Part shown: in pieces, positions 1 to 6,719 of the stretch
Position numbering within the stretch: the stretch's first letter is position 1
Layout: every line of letters starts with the position of its first letter
Translations under genes and position numbers: made by a program
Notes under the pieces: generated by a model
The model's database searches: none
What the model was told of the DNA's origin: nothing
What the model saw: only the letters and a program-made list of their open reading frames with translations
Assembly: GCA_002408385.1 (NCBI GenBank)
Contig: DHSB01000234.1
Span: forward strand, 4,264-24,582
DNA: 20,319 nucleotides
Reading direction: 5' to 3'
DNA from: Myxococcales bacterium UBA5297
GTDB taxonomy: Bacteria; Myxococcota; Myxococcia; Myxococcales; UBA5297

Positions 1-118
1 CGCCATTCCCGTCCTCGGAACGCGGATCTGCGGGTCAGAAACGCCGTTCCCGTCCTCGGAACGGCTTTTCCCCGTGCAGGAATGGCGTTCCGAGATCCGG
101 AATTCCGTTCCGATTGAG
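1..118. repeat. Imperfect GTTCC/GGAAC inverted-repeat cluster at window edge
   Basis: Two near-identical 22-bp units start at 1 and 42 (one A/G difference at the fifth base). Each contains the dyad CRTTCC, seven bases, GGAACG. A third, more diverged stretch at about 78-113 carries GGAATGGCGTTCC, GGAATTCC and CGTTCCGA. The unit period is 41 bp. The cluster lies upstream of the gene at 222 and may continue left of the window. It could be an intergenic palindromic repeat family or a set of protein-binding sites; the sequence does not decide which. Confidence 0.55.
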
Positions 119-165
119 GAGATTCAGGCTCGCTGTAAGAAAGCCCCCCTTCTCGGGGGGGATGA

Positions 166-196
166 TTGACGCCGCCCGCGGGTCCGGCCGTAGAGT
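166..196 (+). promoter_or_regulatory. Candidate sigma-70-like promoter of the gene at 222
   Basis: A -35-like TTGACG at 166-171 and a -10-like TAGAGT at 191-196 are separated by 19 bases, slightly long. The predicted transcript would begin near 203, leaving a short leader that carries GGGGG just ahead of the ATG at 222. This supports the internal ATG over the earlier in-frame start at 114, which lies upstream of the -35. Confidence 0.3.
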
Positions 197-221
197 GCCG
201 CCACTCACCGTTGGGGGTCAC

Positions 222-902
222 ATGAAATTTGGTTTGTTTGATCAGCGGATTCTGGGCGCGGCGGTCCTCGAGCGCTTTGCCGGCGTGACGGTTACTGGCG
301 ACCTCGCCACGAGCCTGGAGAGCTTCAGGCTGGTCCACGGCGCCCTCGAAGGGGCCGCAGAGGCGGTCGACGAAGCCCGCCGGGCGCGCGATGCGGCGCT
401 CGCGGAGATCGGCGCCGCCGACACCTTGCTCGACCGGGGGCTCGACGGGTTGGCTACCAAGCTGGTCGGCGCGGGCCTCGGGTCGCGCAAGAACCCGTTC
501 TCCTCCTACTCGAGCCACGCGCCCTCGGAGCTCGTCATCCTCGCCTACAAGACCGAGGTCGCCGCGGTGCGCGAGATGGCCGCCAGGATCGCCGCGAAGG
601 GGCCGAACGAGGAGGTCACCCGGGCCATCGGCGAGTGCCTGCAGCACGCCGCGAAGGTCGAGCAGGCGGTGACGGGGCTCTCCGGCCCGCAGAGCACCTA
701 CGACATCAAGCGGGCCGCGCGCGACGCCGCGGCGATGGACTGGAGCAAGGCCTACTCGAAGCTGCGGCTGCGCGCCGAGCTCGCCTTCGAGGACGATCGG
801 GCGACGTTCGACGCGCTCTTCACCGAGGTCGAGCGCGTCCAGCGCCCGGTGAAGCGGCGCAAGAAGAGCAAGGCGGACTCGGAATCGGACGTGCCGGAGT
901 AG
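222..902 (+). CDS. Hypothetical helical protein with basic C-terminus
   Basis: A 226-residue protein whose family I do not recognise. No signal peptide or membrane segment is visible. Most of it looks alpha-helical and charged, with Ala/Glu/Arg-rich stretches at about residues 30-70 and 105-150. A Gly/Ser-containing break at about 85-100 (KNPFSSYSSHAPSEL) separates the two halves. The C-terminus is strongly basic (PVKRRKKSK) before an acidic end, which could mark nucleic-acid contact or be disordered. The start at 222 is chosen because GGGGG lies five bases upstream and a candidate promoter lies at 166-196; the extra residues from the earlier start at 114 read as low-complexity leader. It is a single-gene unit closed by an intrinsic terminator. 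The codon pattern matches the neighbours, so the gene looks real although its function is unknown. Confidence 0.75.
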   Translation: MKFGLFDQRILGAAVLERFAGVTVTGDLATSLESFRLVHGALEGAAEAVDEARRARDAALAEIGAADTLLDRGLDGLATKLVGAGLGSRKNPFSSYSSHAPSELVILAYKTEVAAVREMAARIAAKGPNEEVTRAIGECLQHAAKVEQAVTGLSGPQSTYDIKRAARDAAAMDWSKAYSKLRLRAELAFEDDRATFDALFTEVERVQRPVKRRKKSKADSESDVPE

Positions 903-934
903 CGGCACCGCAATTCTCTCTTTCCCGGTGAGTC

Positions 935-970
935 AGGCCCCGGTCCTTCGCGGACCGGGGCCTTGTCTTT
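935..970 (+). terminator. Intrinsic terminator after the gene at 222
   Basis: A perfect 12-bp GC-rich stem (AGGCCCCGGTCC at 935-946 with its complement at 952-963) encloses a five-base loop TTCGC. It is followed by the T-rich tract TTGTCTTT ending at 970. It lies 33 bases past the stop codon of the plus-strand gene. On the other strand there is no T-tract, so it probably serves only this gene, although it lies between convergent genes. Confidence 0.85.
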
Positions 971-1107
971 GCGGGCGGACGATTCCCTGGCAGCCCTTCG
1001 TGCCGGCTTCCTCGAGTCCTCCGTCTTTCAGTCGGATCCGAGCTGGGCAGCGTGATTGCCGCCGGATGCGCAACCGGACTCCACGGCGGCAGGGGAGCTT
1101 TTCGGAC

Positions 1108-2691
1108 CTACTCGGCGGCCGCGACCCCGCTCGCCACGCTCGGGCTCTCGAGGACCAGCACCGTCGCGTCGGGCGCCTTGACCGCCCGCGCCTCGCCCTC
1201 GCCGAGCCCGAACGCCTCCTCGACTTCGCGCGCCCGGCGGCCAGAGGCGATGACGCGCACTTCGTGGTCGGTGAGGAAGGCCTTGGCGCCGGCACCCGAG
1301 GGCACCGCGTCGCCGTAGTAGCCGCGCTCGTCCCCATCGAGCCACGCGTGCGCGTCGAGGTAGAGGGCGAGCCTCGGCCCGAGATCGGTGACGACGGGCC
1401 GGCCCTCGACGTTCTGCTCGTTGACCACCTTCGCGATCGCCCGAAGATCGCGCCCTCCGGCCTGGAGCGCGAGGCGAACCCCTTGCATCTGCACCCCGCG
1501 AACGCCGTAGAGGCCGCCCAGGGCCGCGCAGCCGAGGGCGAGCGCGAGCACGCCGGTCGCCCGCGTGCGCGGCTTTGCCCAGAAGAAGGCCCTCTCGAGC
1601 CCCCAGGCGAAGACGAGCGCGGCGCCCAGGTGAACCAGGTACTCGAACCGCGCGAGCTGCGGGTGCCAGATGCCGTCGATCAGCGCCAGGACGAGCGCAC
1701 CGACCGCGCAGACGAAGGCGAAGCCACGCTTGTAGAAGCCGGAGACGAGCGCGGCGAGCATCGAGAGCAGGTAGAGCGCGAGCACCAGGCCCTGCAGCAC
1801 CGTCAGCCACGGCGGGAAGAAGCGCGAGTAGAGCCACGGCTCGGAGTCGAAGCGGTAGATCATCCAGTACGGCGCTCGCAGGTGCGTCCACGCCGCTTGG
1901 AAGAGGCCGGTCTTCTCGAGCTGCGGGGCGAGGCCGTCGAGCGAGGCGAGCGAGGCTCCCCGGGCGAGCAGGTCTCCGAGGTGAACCCCCTCGGCGGCCA
2001 TCGCGAGCAGCGCGCACGCGACGAACAGGCCCCAGCGCCGCTCGGTTCGCAGGCGGCTCCAGGCCATCGCGCCGGCGGCGGCGGCGACGAGCAGGCCGCC
2101 TGCGCTGGTGAACAGGGCGAGCCCGGCGAACAGGGCGGACACCAGCAGGCTCCAGGCCCCCGCGCCCTGGCGCCACCGCAGCGCGAAGAGCAAGGCCGTC
2201 GCGGCGAGCAGGCCGAGAAGCGGCTCGGGCATCGGCACCGCGGCCCACCGCAGCGCGACCGGGCTGAACATCGCCAGCCCGAGCGCCGCCACCCTGCCCT
2301 CAGGCCCGACAGGCAGGCGCCTCAGGATGCGCGCGAAGACGAAGCCCGTCGCCGCGTAGAGCGCGGCCGACAGGGCCCAGAAGCCCGCCTCGCCGAAGAG
2401 CTTGACCGGCAGGGCGAGCGCGAGCGAGTAGCCCCAGAAGAACCGGTCGTCGACCCCGTCGTTCCAGGGCACCGACAGGCCCTGACCGGCGACGAGGCTC
2501 TTGGCCTTGGCCAGGTAGTAGTAGCCGTCGAGCGTGAAGAGGTCCGCGCGCGAGCCGAGCCAGGCGACGAGCCCGGCGCCTGCGAGGACGAGCGCCGCTT
2601 CCGCGGCTGAAAAGCCGAGCGCGCGGCGCGCAGCAAAGCGGCCGGCGGGCTCGACGGGGGCGCCCTCTTCGGCTCCGGGCGCGGCGGGCAT
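1108..2691 (-). CDS. Polytopic membrane protein, GT-C (GT39/ArnT-like) glycosyltransferase candidate
   Basis: A 527-residue protein with about ten hydrophobic segments between residues 28 and 390 and a soluble C-terminal domain of roughly 130 residues. After the first membrane helix comes an acidic loop (RADLFTLDGYYYLAKAKSL, about 48-66). It matches the position and style of the catalytic Asp-containing first periplasmic loop of GT-C enzymes, which take sugars from polyprenyl-phosphate donors. PMPEPLL (about 153-159) sits where such enzymes carry a conserved acidic residue. Donor and acceptor cannot be told. The ATG overlaps the deoC stop by one base (TGATG), so translation is probably coupled to deoC. 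The downstream end converges on the gene at 222. The family call rests on topology and loop motif, not on a full-length match; another polytopic enzyme of the PMT superfamily is the main alternative. Confidence 0.7.
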   Translation of the reverse strand: MPAAPGAEEGAPVEPAGRFAARRALGFSAAEAALVLAGAGLVAWLGSRADLFTLDGYYYLAKAKSLVAGQGLSVPWNDGVDDRFFWGYSLALALPVKLFGEAGFWALSAALYAATGFVFARILRRLPVGPEGRVAALGLAMFSPVALRWAAVPMPEPLLGLLAATALLFALRWRQGAGAWSLLVSALFAGLALFTSAGGLLVAAAAGAMAWSRLRTERRWGLFVACALLAMAAEGVHLGDLLARGASLASLDGLAPQLEKTGLFQAAWTHLRAPYWMIYRFDSEPWLYSRFFPPWLTVLQGLVLALYLLSMLAALVSGFYKRGFAFVCAVGALVLALIDGIWHPQLARFEYLVHLGAALVFAWGLERAFFWAKPRTRATGVLALALGCAALGGLYGVRGVQMQGVRLALQAGGRDLRAIAKVVNEQNVEGRPVVTDLGPRLALYLDAHAWLDGDERGYYGDAVPSGAGAKAFLTDHEVRVIASGRRAREVEEAFGLGEGEARAVKAPDATVLVLESPSVASGVAAAE

Positions 2692-3587
2692 CAGTAGGCG
2701 GAGGTCGACTTCTTGCCGGTGACGATGGCCACCGAGGCGCTCGCGCCGATGCGATCGGCGCCCGCGGCGATCATCTTCTCTGCGTCCTCGCGCGAGCGCA
2801 CGCCGCCCGAGGCCTTCACGCCCATCTCGGCGCCGACGATGCGGCGCATCAGCGCGACGTCCTCGGCGGTCGCCCCGCCGCCGGCAAAGCCGGTCGAGGT
2901 CTTCACGAAGGCGGCGCCGGCGGCCTTGGAGAGCGCGCAAGCGATGACCTTCTCCTCCTGATTGAGCTGGCTCGTCTCGAGGATGACCTTGACCGGAACC
3001 GGCTTGGCCGCGTCGACGACCGCCTTGATGTCCTCGAAGACCAGCCTGTAGTCGTGCCCCTTGAGCGCGCCGATGTTGATGACGGTGTCTATCTCCTTGG
3101 CGCCGCAGCGGATGGCCTCGCGGGTCTCGTAGGCCTTGGCCGAGGCCAGCGCGGCGCCCAGCGGGAAGCCGACGACGGCGATGGGCACGGTGCCGCAGCC
3201 CTTGAGGAGCTGCGCGGCGAGCCCGACGTTGGTCGAGTTGAGGCAGACCGTGGCGAAGCCGTACTTCTTGGCCTCCTCGCACAGCTTGGTGACCTCCTCG
3301 CGGGTCGCCTCCGGCTTGAGCAGCGTGTGGTCGATGTAGCGGGCGATGTCCGGCGAGGTCCGGGTGTGGCCCATCGGCGAGACGCGCGAGGCGCCGAGGG
3401 TGACGATGCTCTTGGCGCCGCAGCTCCCGCTCGCGCCGTTCGCGCAGCTTCCACAGCTCGACGAGCAGGCGCCCGAAAAGCGGTGCTGGGAATCGGAGGC
3501 GACAGGGAGGGCGGGGGCGCTCAGACGCTGGGAGACGCGCTCGGCGATGATCTCGACCAACTGCTCGAAGTTCTGGATGTCGGACAC
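2691..3587 (-). CDS. deoC: Deoxyribose-phosphate aldolase with N-terminal helix and Cys-rich extension
   Basis: Class I aldolase that cleaves 2-deoxyribose 5-phosphate to glyceraldehyde 3-phosphate and acetaldehyde (EC 4.1.2.4). The catalytic core spans about residues 79-298 and keeps the key residues: Asp167 in DTVIN, Schiff-base Lys229 in FVKTSTGF and Lys258 in KASGGVRS. The protein is 298 residues, about 75 longer than many family members. The excess is N-terminal: an amphipathic helix (about 3-22, [19 protein letters not shown]), a Pro/Ala/Ser linker, and a cluster Cys41-X3-Cys45-X2-Cys48-X7-Cys56 in a Gly/Ser-rich setting. Helix plus linker resembles encapsulation peptides of microcompartment cargo; this is inference. 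The start is GTG at 3587, with GGGTG a few bases upstream and a good -10 further up. The stop overlaps the ATG of the downstream membrane protein. The enzyme call is secure; the role of the extension is not. Confidence 0.93.
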   Translation of the reverse strand: MSDIQNFEQLVEIIAERVSQRLSAPALPVASDSQHRFSGACSSSCGSCANGASGSCGAKSIVTLGASRVSPMGHTRTSPDIARYIDHTLLKPEATREEVTKLCEEAKKYGFATVCLNSTNVGLAAQLLKGCGTVPIAVVGFPLGAALASAKAYETREAIRCGAKEIDTVINIGALKGHDYRLVFEDIKAVVDAAKPVPVKVILETSQLNQEEKVIACALSKAAGAAFVKTSTGFAGGGATAEDVALMRRIVGAEMGVKASGGVRSREDAEKMIAAGADRIGASASVAIVTGKKSTSAY

Positions 3588-3598
3588 GGTTCACCCGA

Positions 3599-3612
3599 GT
3601 GTGTGTGTGTGT
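3599..3612. repeat. (GT)7 dinucleotide repeat in the deoC leader
   Basis: Seven GT units (AC on the deoC strand) lie between the predicted transcription start near 3619 and the GGGTG preceding the GTG start at 3587. The tract is uninterrupted. Because it is in the leader, a change in repeat number would alter leader length rather than reading frame. Confidence 0.9.
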
Positions 3613-3625
3613 CAAAAAGGCGGCG

Positions 3626-3654
3626 ATTCTAGGAGCGTTCCCGGGGGGGCGCAA
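3626..3654 (-). promoter_or_regulatory. Candidate promoter of deoC
   Basis: On the minus strand a -10-like TAGAAT (3631-3626, one mismatch to consensus) lies 17 bases after TTGCGC (3654-3649, a weak -35). The predicted start near 3619 gives a leader of about 32 bases. It would serve deoC and the overlapping membrane gene as one transcript, separate from the DUF72 gene upstream. Confidence 0.45.
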
Positions 3655-3705
3655 GGAGATGGACCGCTGGCCGAACGGTTGACTTGCGAGTGGGCGCGCT
3701 CTGCC

Positions 3706-4485
3706 TCAGGAGTGAGAGGCGAGCCCCTGCCCTTCCAGAGCCTCGGTCACGAGCGTGGCGAGGGTCGCGGCGTCGAGGGTGGCCTCGGCGTTCCGGTCGT
3801 TGTTGAAGTAGGCGAAGCAGGGCCTGCCTGAGGCGGCCAGAGCCGCGATCTCGGCGGCCGGCCGCCTCAGACCACCCCGCCCGTAGCGGCCGCCGTGGCG
3901 GGCGTGCAGGCCGTGGAAGCGCCGGTAGTAGATGGGGCCGGGCGGAGGAGACGGCGCGGGAGCATCGGTCAGATCGTGCAGGCACAGCGACGCCGAGCAC
4001 CGCTCGAGCAGCGCGAAGACCTCCTCGCAATACCACTCGGGATTGCGCAGCTCGACGACGTAGTCGTGCCCGCCGGGCAGCGCCTGGAGGAAGCCCTCGA
4101 GGCGCGCGGGGTCCTTCTTCATCTGCGGCGGCAACTGCCAGAGCACCGGGCCGAGCCGGTCTCCCAAGGGCGCGATCGCCTCGAAGAAGCGCGCTATCCC
4201 CTGGCCGGTCTCCTTCAGCCGCTTGATGTGCGTGAGATACCGGCTGCCTTTGACCGAGAAGACGAACTCGGCTGGAACCCGCTCGGCCCAGGCGCGAGCA
4301 GTCGTGGGTGAGGGCAACCTGTAGAAGGTGTTGTTGAGCTCCACGGTCCCGAAGCGGCTCGCGTAGTAGGCGAGCTCCTCTCTGTGCGGCAGCCCGGGTG
4401 GATAGAAGACCCCGCGCCAGTCGGAATAGACGTAGCCGCTCGTGCCGACGTGGACTCGGCCTTCGGTCTCGGTGCGCCCGGCCAT
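3706..4485 (-). CDS. DUF72 (YecE-like) family protein
   Basis: A 259-residue protein with the hallmarks of the DUF72 TIM-barrel family: VGTSGYVYSDWRGVFYP near the N-terminus (about 13-29), ELNNTFYRLP (about 49-58), FSVKGSRYLTHIKRL (about 75-89), PVLWQLPP, ELRNPEWY and a late YFNND. Length is normal for the family and no signal or membrane segment is seen. The biochemical function of DUF72 proteins is not established to my knowledge. I chose the ATG at 4485 because the conserved barrel begins 12 residues later; an in-frame start at 4596 would add 37 Pro/Arg/Ala-rich residues with no family character. Upstream, 4486-4778 separates it from the nucleotidyltransferase gene on the same strand and shows no gene or clear promoter. 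A candidate deoC promoter lies past its stop. Confidence 0.9.
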   Translation of the reverse strand: MAGRTETEGRVHVGTSGYVYSDWRGVFYPPGLPHREELAYYASRFGTVELNNTFYRLPSPTTARAWAERVPAEFVFSVKGSRYLTHIKRLKETGQGIARFFEAIAPLGDRLGPVLWQLPPQMKKDPARLEGFLQALPGGHDYVVELRNPEWYCEEVFALLERCSASLCLHDLTDAPAPSPPPGPIYYRRFHGLHARHGGRYGRGGLRRPAAEIAALAASGRPCFAYFNNDRNAEATLDAATLATLVTEALEGQGLASHS

Positions 4486-4778
4486 CCTTGCCGGGAAGGT
4501 GAGGTCGGCAGCGCGCTCCGGCGATTCCCGGGTTCGCGTCGGCTCCGGCAGCGCGCGGCCAGGCGCTTGCCCGGCACTCGCGACGAGCGGGCCCAAACGC
4601 GAGCCCGTGCGAGCGCTGGTTCGCTCACCTCATGGTCGACCTGCTGCCGACGAGGCGAGCAAGACGCCGCAGCGCTCCCGGCGGCTGCCACAGAGCGGCG
4701 AGCCGGCAGGTCAGGAGGTCTGGAGTCCAGGGGCGCTCGACTCGGCGGTATTCGCGGCTGGGCGCAAGCGAACGGGCG

Positions 4779-6371
4779 TCAGGCCTGCCCCGGCGTGCTT
4801 CCGCCGTCGGATGCGCACCCGGGCGGCCCGCCGTCGGAGTGCTTGCCGCGGGGGCGGCGACGGCGGCGGCGGCGCTTCTTGACTGCATCCTCGGGCGGCG
4901 CCTGCTCGAGCGGCTCTCGGCCCTCGCGCCAAGCGGCCAGCCGCTGCTCCCCTTGACCTGTCGCTCGCACCTGGATGGCGAAGAGCTCGAGGGCGTCCGG
5001 GAAGATCGGGTGGTGGCGGAAGGAGGCGGGCGAGCGGCGCCTGCGGCGCTCGCCGCTCAGGATCCCCTGCGCCCAGAGCAGTTGCCTCGCCCGGTCGCCG
5101 ATGCGGCGAGGCAGGCGCGCCGTCTGTACGAGCGCGTCGAGCACCTCGTCGACCGCCTCGGAGGCCGACCTGTCGTCCTCGAGCATCAGCCGGCCGGCAA
5201 GCGGCGAGAGCAGGACGGCGATGATCAGCGAGTCGTCGACGGGCGACACCTTGATCCGCTCGTCGAGCGCGCCGAGCCGCTCGAAGAAGTCGCGCCGGGC
5301 GGTGGGGCCGCCTTGCTCGAGGTACCTGGCGACCGGTGGCAGCAGCACCCGGAGCGCGCCGAGGGCATCGAGCAGCTCGAACGCCTGGCGAGAGGTCCCG
5401 CCCCGGAGCAGGCGGAAAGTCTCCTCGAGCAGCCGGGGCGACGCGCACCTCGGCAGGTCCTCGACCGCTCCCTCCATCGCGGCATAGGTCGCCGGGTCGA
5501 TGTCGAAGCCCAAGCGCGCAGCGAAGCGCACCGCGCGAAGGATGCGGACCGGGTCCTCGCGCAGGCGCACCTCCGGCGGACCGATGGTGCGGATGAGGCG
5601 CGCGCGCAGGTCCTTCAAGCCGTCGACGAAGTCGATCACTCGGCCGAGGCGAACGTCGTAGAAGAGCCCGTTGACCGTGAAGTCGCGCCGGCGCGAGTCC
5701 TCCTCGGCGGTGCCGAAGACGTTGTCGCGCGTAATCAGCAAGTCCTCGGGCAGGTCCTCGCCCTCTTCGATCTCGATGGGGTTCGCGCGGAAGGTGCTCA
5801 CCTCGATGAGCTTGCCGCCGCGGAAGAAGACGTGCGCGAGCCGGAAGCGCCGGCCTACCAGACGGCAATTGCGAAACAGCGAGCGCACCTCGCCAGGATG
5901 GGCCGAGGTGCAGATGTCGAAGTCCTTCGGCGGGCGGTCGAGCAGCAGGTCGCGCACGCAACCCCCGACGAAGTAGGCCTGCTGCCCAAAGCGGTGGAGG
6001 CGGTTGAGGATCTTGATGCCGTCGAGGTCGAGCCGCTCGGGCGGGATGTCGGCGGGCGCTCCGTCGTCACGGAGGCTGGAGGCCATCGGTCGCTCGCGGG
6101 TCTCGTGAGCAGGCGCGCCCTCGGAGGGCAGGGCTTCACCGCTCTGCTCGAGGAGCGCAGGCGCCGCGACCTGTTGGCCATCGGCAGCACGCGCGCTCGC
6201 CTCCGGGCCCTGGGCCAGGCGGCGGCGGCGACGGCGGCGGTGCGCGGGTTCAGCCGGCGATGCTTGCTGCGACGAGGCCTCGTCGAGGGGGCGCACCGAT
6301 GCGGAGCGCGCGGGGCTGTCATGCTCGTTCGACGTAGGATCGCCTGTCGTCTCTAAGATGGATTCACTCAT
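4779..6371 (-). CDS. pcnB: Poly(A) polymerase-type nucleotidyltransferase with Arg-rich tails
   Basis: Class II nucleotidyltransferase of the poly(A) polymerase / CCA-adding family, which adds 3' adenosines to RNA and so promotes its decay. Visible motifs: FVGGCVRD (about 134-141), the metal-binding pair in KDFDI (Asp150, Asp152), a likely third carboxylate Glu190 in LIEVSTF, RRRDFTVNGLFYD (227-239) and EDPVRILRAVRFAARLGF (272-289). The stretch LVGRRFRLAHV (171-181) fits the element that separates bacterial poly(A) polymerases from CCA-adding enzymes, favouring PcnB. The first 110 residues are a low-complexity extension with seven consecutive Arg (about 45-51); another seven-Arg run lies at about 500-506. 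Both are probably disordered RNA- or protein-binding tails. A good sigma-70-like promoter 19-48 bases upstream supports the ATG at 6371. The alternative is a CCA-adding enzyme, judged less likely. Confidence 0.9.
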   Translation of the reverse strand: MSESILETTGDPTSNEHDSPARSASVRPLDEASSQQASPAEPAHRRRRRRRLAQGPEASARAADGQQVAAPALLEQSGEALPSEGAPAHETRERPMASSLRDDGAPADIPPERLDLDGIKILNRLHRFGQQAYFVGGCVRDLLLDRPPKDFDICTSAHPGEVRSLFRNCRLVGRRFRLAHVFFRGGKLIEVSTFRANPIEIEEGEDLPEDLLITRDNVFGTAEEDSRRRDFTVNGLFYDVRLGRVIDFVDGLKDLRARLIRTIGPPEVRLREDPVRILRAVRFAARLGFDIDPATYAAMEGAVEDLPRCASPRLLEETFRLLRGGTSRQAFELLDALGALRVLLPPVARYLEQGGPTARRDFFERLGALDERIKVSPVDDSLIIAVLLSPLAGRLMLEDDRSASEAVDEVLDALVQTARLPRRIGDRARQLLWAQGILSGERRRRRSPASFRHHPIFPDALELFAIQVRATGQGEQRLAAWREGREPLEQAPPEDAVKKRRRRRRRPRGKHSDGGPPGCASDGGSTPGQA

Positions 6372-6389
6372 CGGGTCGGTCGGGCGCGG

Positions 6390-6419
6390 AATCTACGGAA
6401 GATCCGCCCTGCCAGTCAA
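6390..6419 (-). promoter_or_regulatory. Candidate sigma-70-like promoter of pcnB
   Basis: On the minus strand TTGACT (6419-6414, five of six consensus bases) and TAGATT (6395-6390, four of six) are 18 bases apart. Transcription would start near 6383, leaving about 12 bases before the ATG at 6371, so the leader is short and no strong Shine-Dalgarno is visible in it. Confidence 0.5.
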
Positions 6420-6625
6420 ACAAGCAGCACCTCCGGCTCATGCTGGCCGTCGCACCGGCGTGCGAGCGAAGGAGCGCGACGCTCCGCGGCCAGGCAAGCA
6501 GCCCCAAGGCCTCGAAACGCCGACCGAAGAGCCGTTTCGACGCCCTCACACGCCTCAAGAGGTGTCGGGACAAACTCCTTGAGCTCGGCCCGCCCCCTCC
6601 ACTCACCTCGAGCGAAGCCGAGGGT

Positions 6626-6700
6626 CCCTTCGACGCCGCTCCGGCCGCTCGCGCGTCGGGAGCCACGCTCAGGGTGAGCGGATCCGGACCGAGTCGAAGG
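6626..6700. repeat. REP-like imperfect long hairpin after the kinase gene
   Basis: Arms CCTTCGAC (6627-6634) and GTCGAAGG (6693-6700) pair, followed inward by TCCGG/CCGGA and CCGCTC/GAGCGG segments with small bulges. The centre holds CTCAGGGTGAGCG. The CCTTCGAC...CTCAGGGTGAGC...GTCGAAGG layout resembles dispersed intergenic palindromes I know from environmental bacterial genomes (from memory). It lies 20 bases past the stop of the minus-strand kinase gene and may also stabilise or end its transcript, although no T-tract is seen. Confidence 0.5.
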
Positions 6701-6719
6701 AGGGTTTCTCGACGGGTCT

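Larger units (their letters stand above)
6372..6719. other. Intergenic region between the kinase end and pcnB start
   Basis: No convincing gene lies in these 348 bases: the open frames are Arg/Pro-rich and without recognisable motifs. It holds a candidate pcnB promoter at its left end and a long imperfect hairpin with CCTTCGAC/GTCGAAGG arms near its right end, just past the kinase stop. Nothing else stands out. Confidence 0.6.

Noticed and set aside
1..63. CRISPR-like repeat spacing (two 22-bp repeats with a 19-bp gap)
   Set aside because: Only two good copies, internal dyads rather than typical repeats, a spacer too short, and no cas gene in the window.
928..2610. Long plus-strand open frame of about 560 codons
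   Set aside because: It lies antisense to the glycosyltransferase-like gene, is dominated by Arg, Glu, Gly and Pro with no domain, and arises from GC-biased third positions of the real gene.
3420..3465. CX3CX2C in the DeoC extension as a radical-SAM motif
   Set aside because: The downstream protein is an intact class I aldolase with no radical-SAM barrel features; the Cys spacing alone is not enough.
1108..3654. A single 848-codon frame joining the membrane protein to sequence upstream
   Set aside because: The upstream part is out of frame with deoC and Arg/Gly-rich; the membrane protein begins at the ATG overlapping the deoC stop.
4632..6356. Long plus-strand open frame opposite pcnB
   Set aside because: The pcnB strand carries every nucleotidyltransferase motif; the opposite frame is compositionally biased with no motif.
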